NCBI GenBank assembly: GCA_015067895.1
Contig: SVLP01000040.1
Coordinates: 1 to 20,925 of the forward strand
Direction: 5' to 3'
From: Oscillospiraceae bacterium
GTDB taxonomy: Bacteria > Bacillota_A > Clostridia > Oscillospirales > Oscillospiraceae
Length of the DNA: 20,925 nucleotides
A program made the position numbers and the translations under genes. How positions within the stretch are numbered: position 1 is the stretch's first letter; each line of letters starts with the position of its first letter. The notes under the pieces are model-generated. The model was not told where the DNA came from. It worked only from the letters and a program-made list of their open reading frames with translations, and did not search any database. Below are positions 20,581 to 20,925 of the stretch, one piece after another.

Positions 20581-20660
20581 AAAAAAACAGTTCGTAACAG
20601 CAAATTGCTTTGCGATATATGAAATGACTACTATCTGCAATTTATGGAGGTGAAAATACC

Positions 20661-20900
20661 ATGGTTAAGATCAGACTGAGAAGAATGGGTGCCAAGAAGG
20701 CTCCTTTCTATCGTGTTGTCGTCGCTGACTCCCGCTCCCCCCGTGACGGTCGCTGCATCGAGGAGATCGGCACTTACAACCCCCTGACCAACCCCGCTGT
20801 CGTTTCCATCGACGTGGAGAAGGCCCAGAACTGGATCAAGAACGGCGCTCAGCCCACCGACACCGTTCGCGGCCTGCTGAAGAAGGCTGGCGTTCTGTAA
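20661..20900 (+). CDS. rpsP: 30S ribosomal protein S16 (bS16)
   Basis: 79 residues; recognised from [39 protein letters not shown], and the closing [20 protein letters not shown]. Small-subunit assembly protein. Length is typical for Firmicutes. Start ATG 20661 follows GGAGGTG. It is the third visible gene of the SRP operon, separated from ffh by a 168-nt gap that holds the AT-rich hairpin; no convincing promoter is seen in the gap, though one cannot be excluded. Confidence 0.98.
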   Translation: MVKIRLRRMGAKKAPFYRVVVADSRSPRDGRCIEEIGTYNPLTNPAVVSIDVEKAQNWIKNGAQPTDTVRGLLKKAGVL

Positions 20901-20922
20901 GATACCGCAAAGGAGAATCCCA

Positions 20923-20925
20923 ATG
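20923..20925 (+). CDS. Start codon of the next gene (probably khpA/ylqC), cut by window
   Basis: AAAGGAG at about 20910 stands before an ATG at 20923, 22 nt after the rpsP stop. In Firmicutes the gene after rpsP is usually the KH-domain RNA-binding protein KhpA (YlqC), followed by rimM and trmD; the identity here rests on gene order alone. Confidence 0.45.

Noticed and set aside
20581..20660. Separate promoter for rpsP
   Set aside because: TTGCTT and AT-rich hexamers are present but no pair with proper spacing stands out; the operon promoter at 18718 is enough.

Overview
The window looks like chromosome of a gut-type Clostridia, most likely Oscillospirales (Ruminococcaceae/Oscillospiraceae). 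This is inferred from four things: strongly GC-biased third codon positions; Gram-positive gene orders (rplM-rpsI and ylxM-ffh-rpsP); a surface-anchored GH84 glycosidase with an SLH domain; and two palindromic intergenic repeats of a style I associate with this group. No rRNA, tRNA, CRISPR array, transposase or phage structural gene is visible.

Left part (1-5912, minus strand). A very large secreted exo-beta-N-acetylglucosaminidase (GH84) runs off the left edge. It carries several discoidin-type carbohydrate-binding domains, an Ig-like domain, a 41-residue Cys-rich tandem repeat and a truncated SLH anchor. Behind it is the rplM-rpsI ribosomal protein operon, with a clear promoter, a leader hairpin and an intrinsic terminator.

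Middle (6031-11360, plus strand). A TtcA-type tRNA thiolase is followed by an AT-rich accessory island that encodes a HEPN-like protein and a possible decayed coding fragment. Next come a membrane protein with a CxxC/HxxC motif, an 82-residue protein whose ribosome binding site lies inside a terminator-like hairpin, dusB (tRNA dihydrouridine synthase) and an aldo/keto reductase with two 4Fe-4S clusters. Two palindromic repeats (9087-9160 and 11437-11540) lie in this part.

Minus-strand block (11610-17655). It holds a small zinc-ribbon membrane protein, a Gfo/Idh/MocA dehydrogenase with a palindromic promoter, an ICMT-like membrane methyltransferase, a zinc ABC transporter operon (znuA-znuC-znuB, with start/stop overlaps), a 77-residue conserved small protein, and a zinc-ribbon/TM/BspA-type leucine-rich repeat protein.

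Right part (17750-20925, plus strand). A GNAT acetyltransferase and a small membrane protein are transcribed divergently from the LRR gene; the two promoters appear to share one palindromic -35 hexamer. Then comes the SRP operon: ylxM, ffh and rpsP, with the start codon of the next gene (position suggests khpA/ylqC) at the right edge.

The most unusual points are regulatory architecture (shared -35, terminators abutting or overlapping the next promoter, an SD trapped in a terminator stem) and the AT-rich HEPN island. I do not see a complete new multi-gene system; most of the window is core genome.
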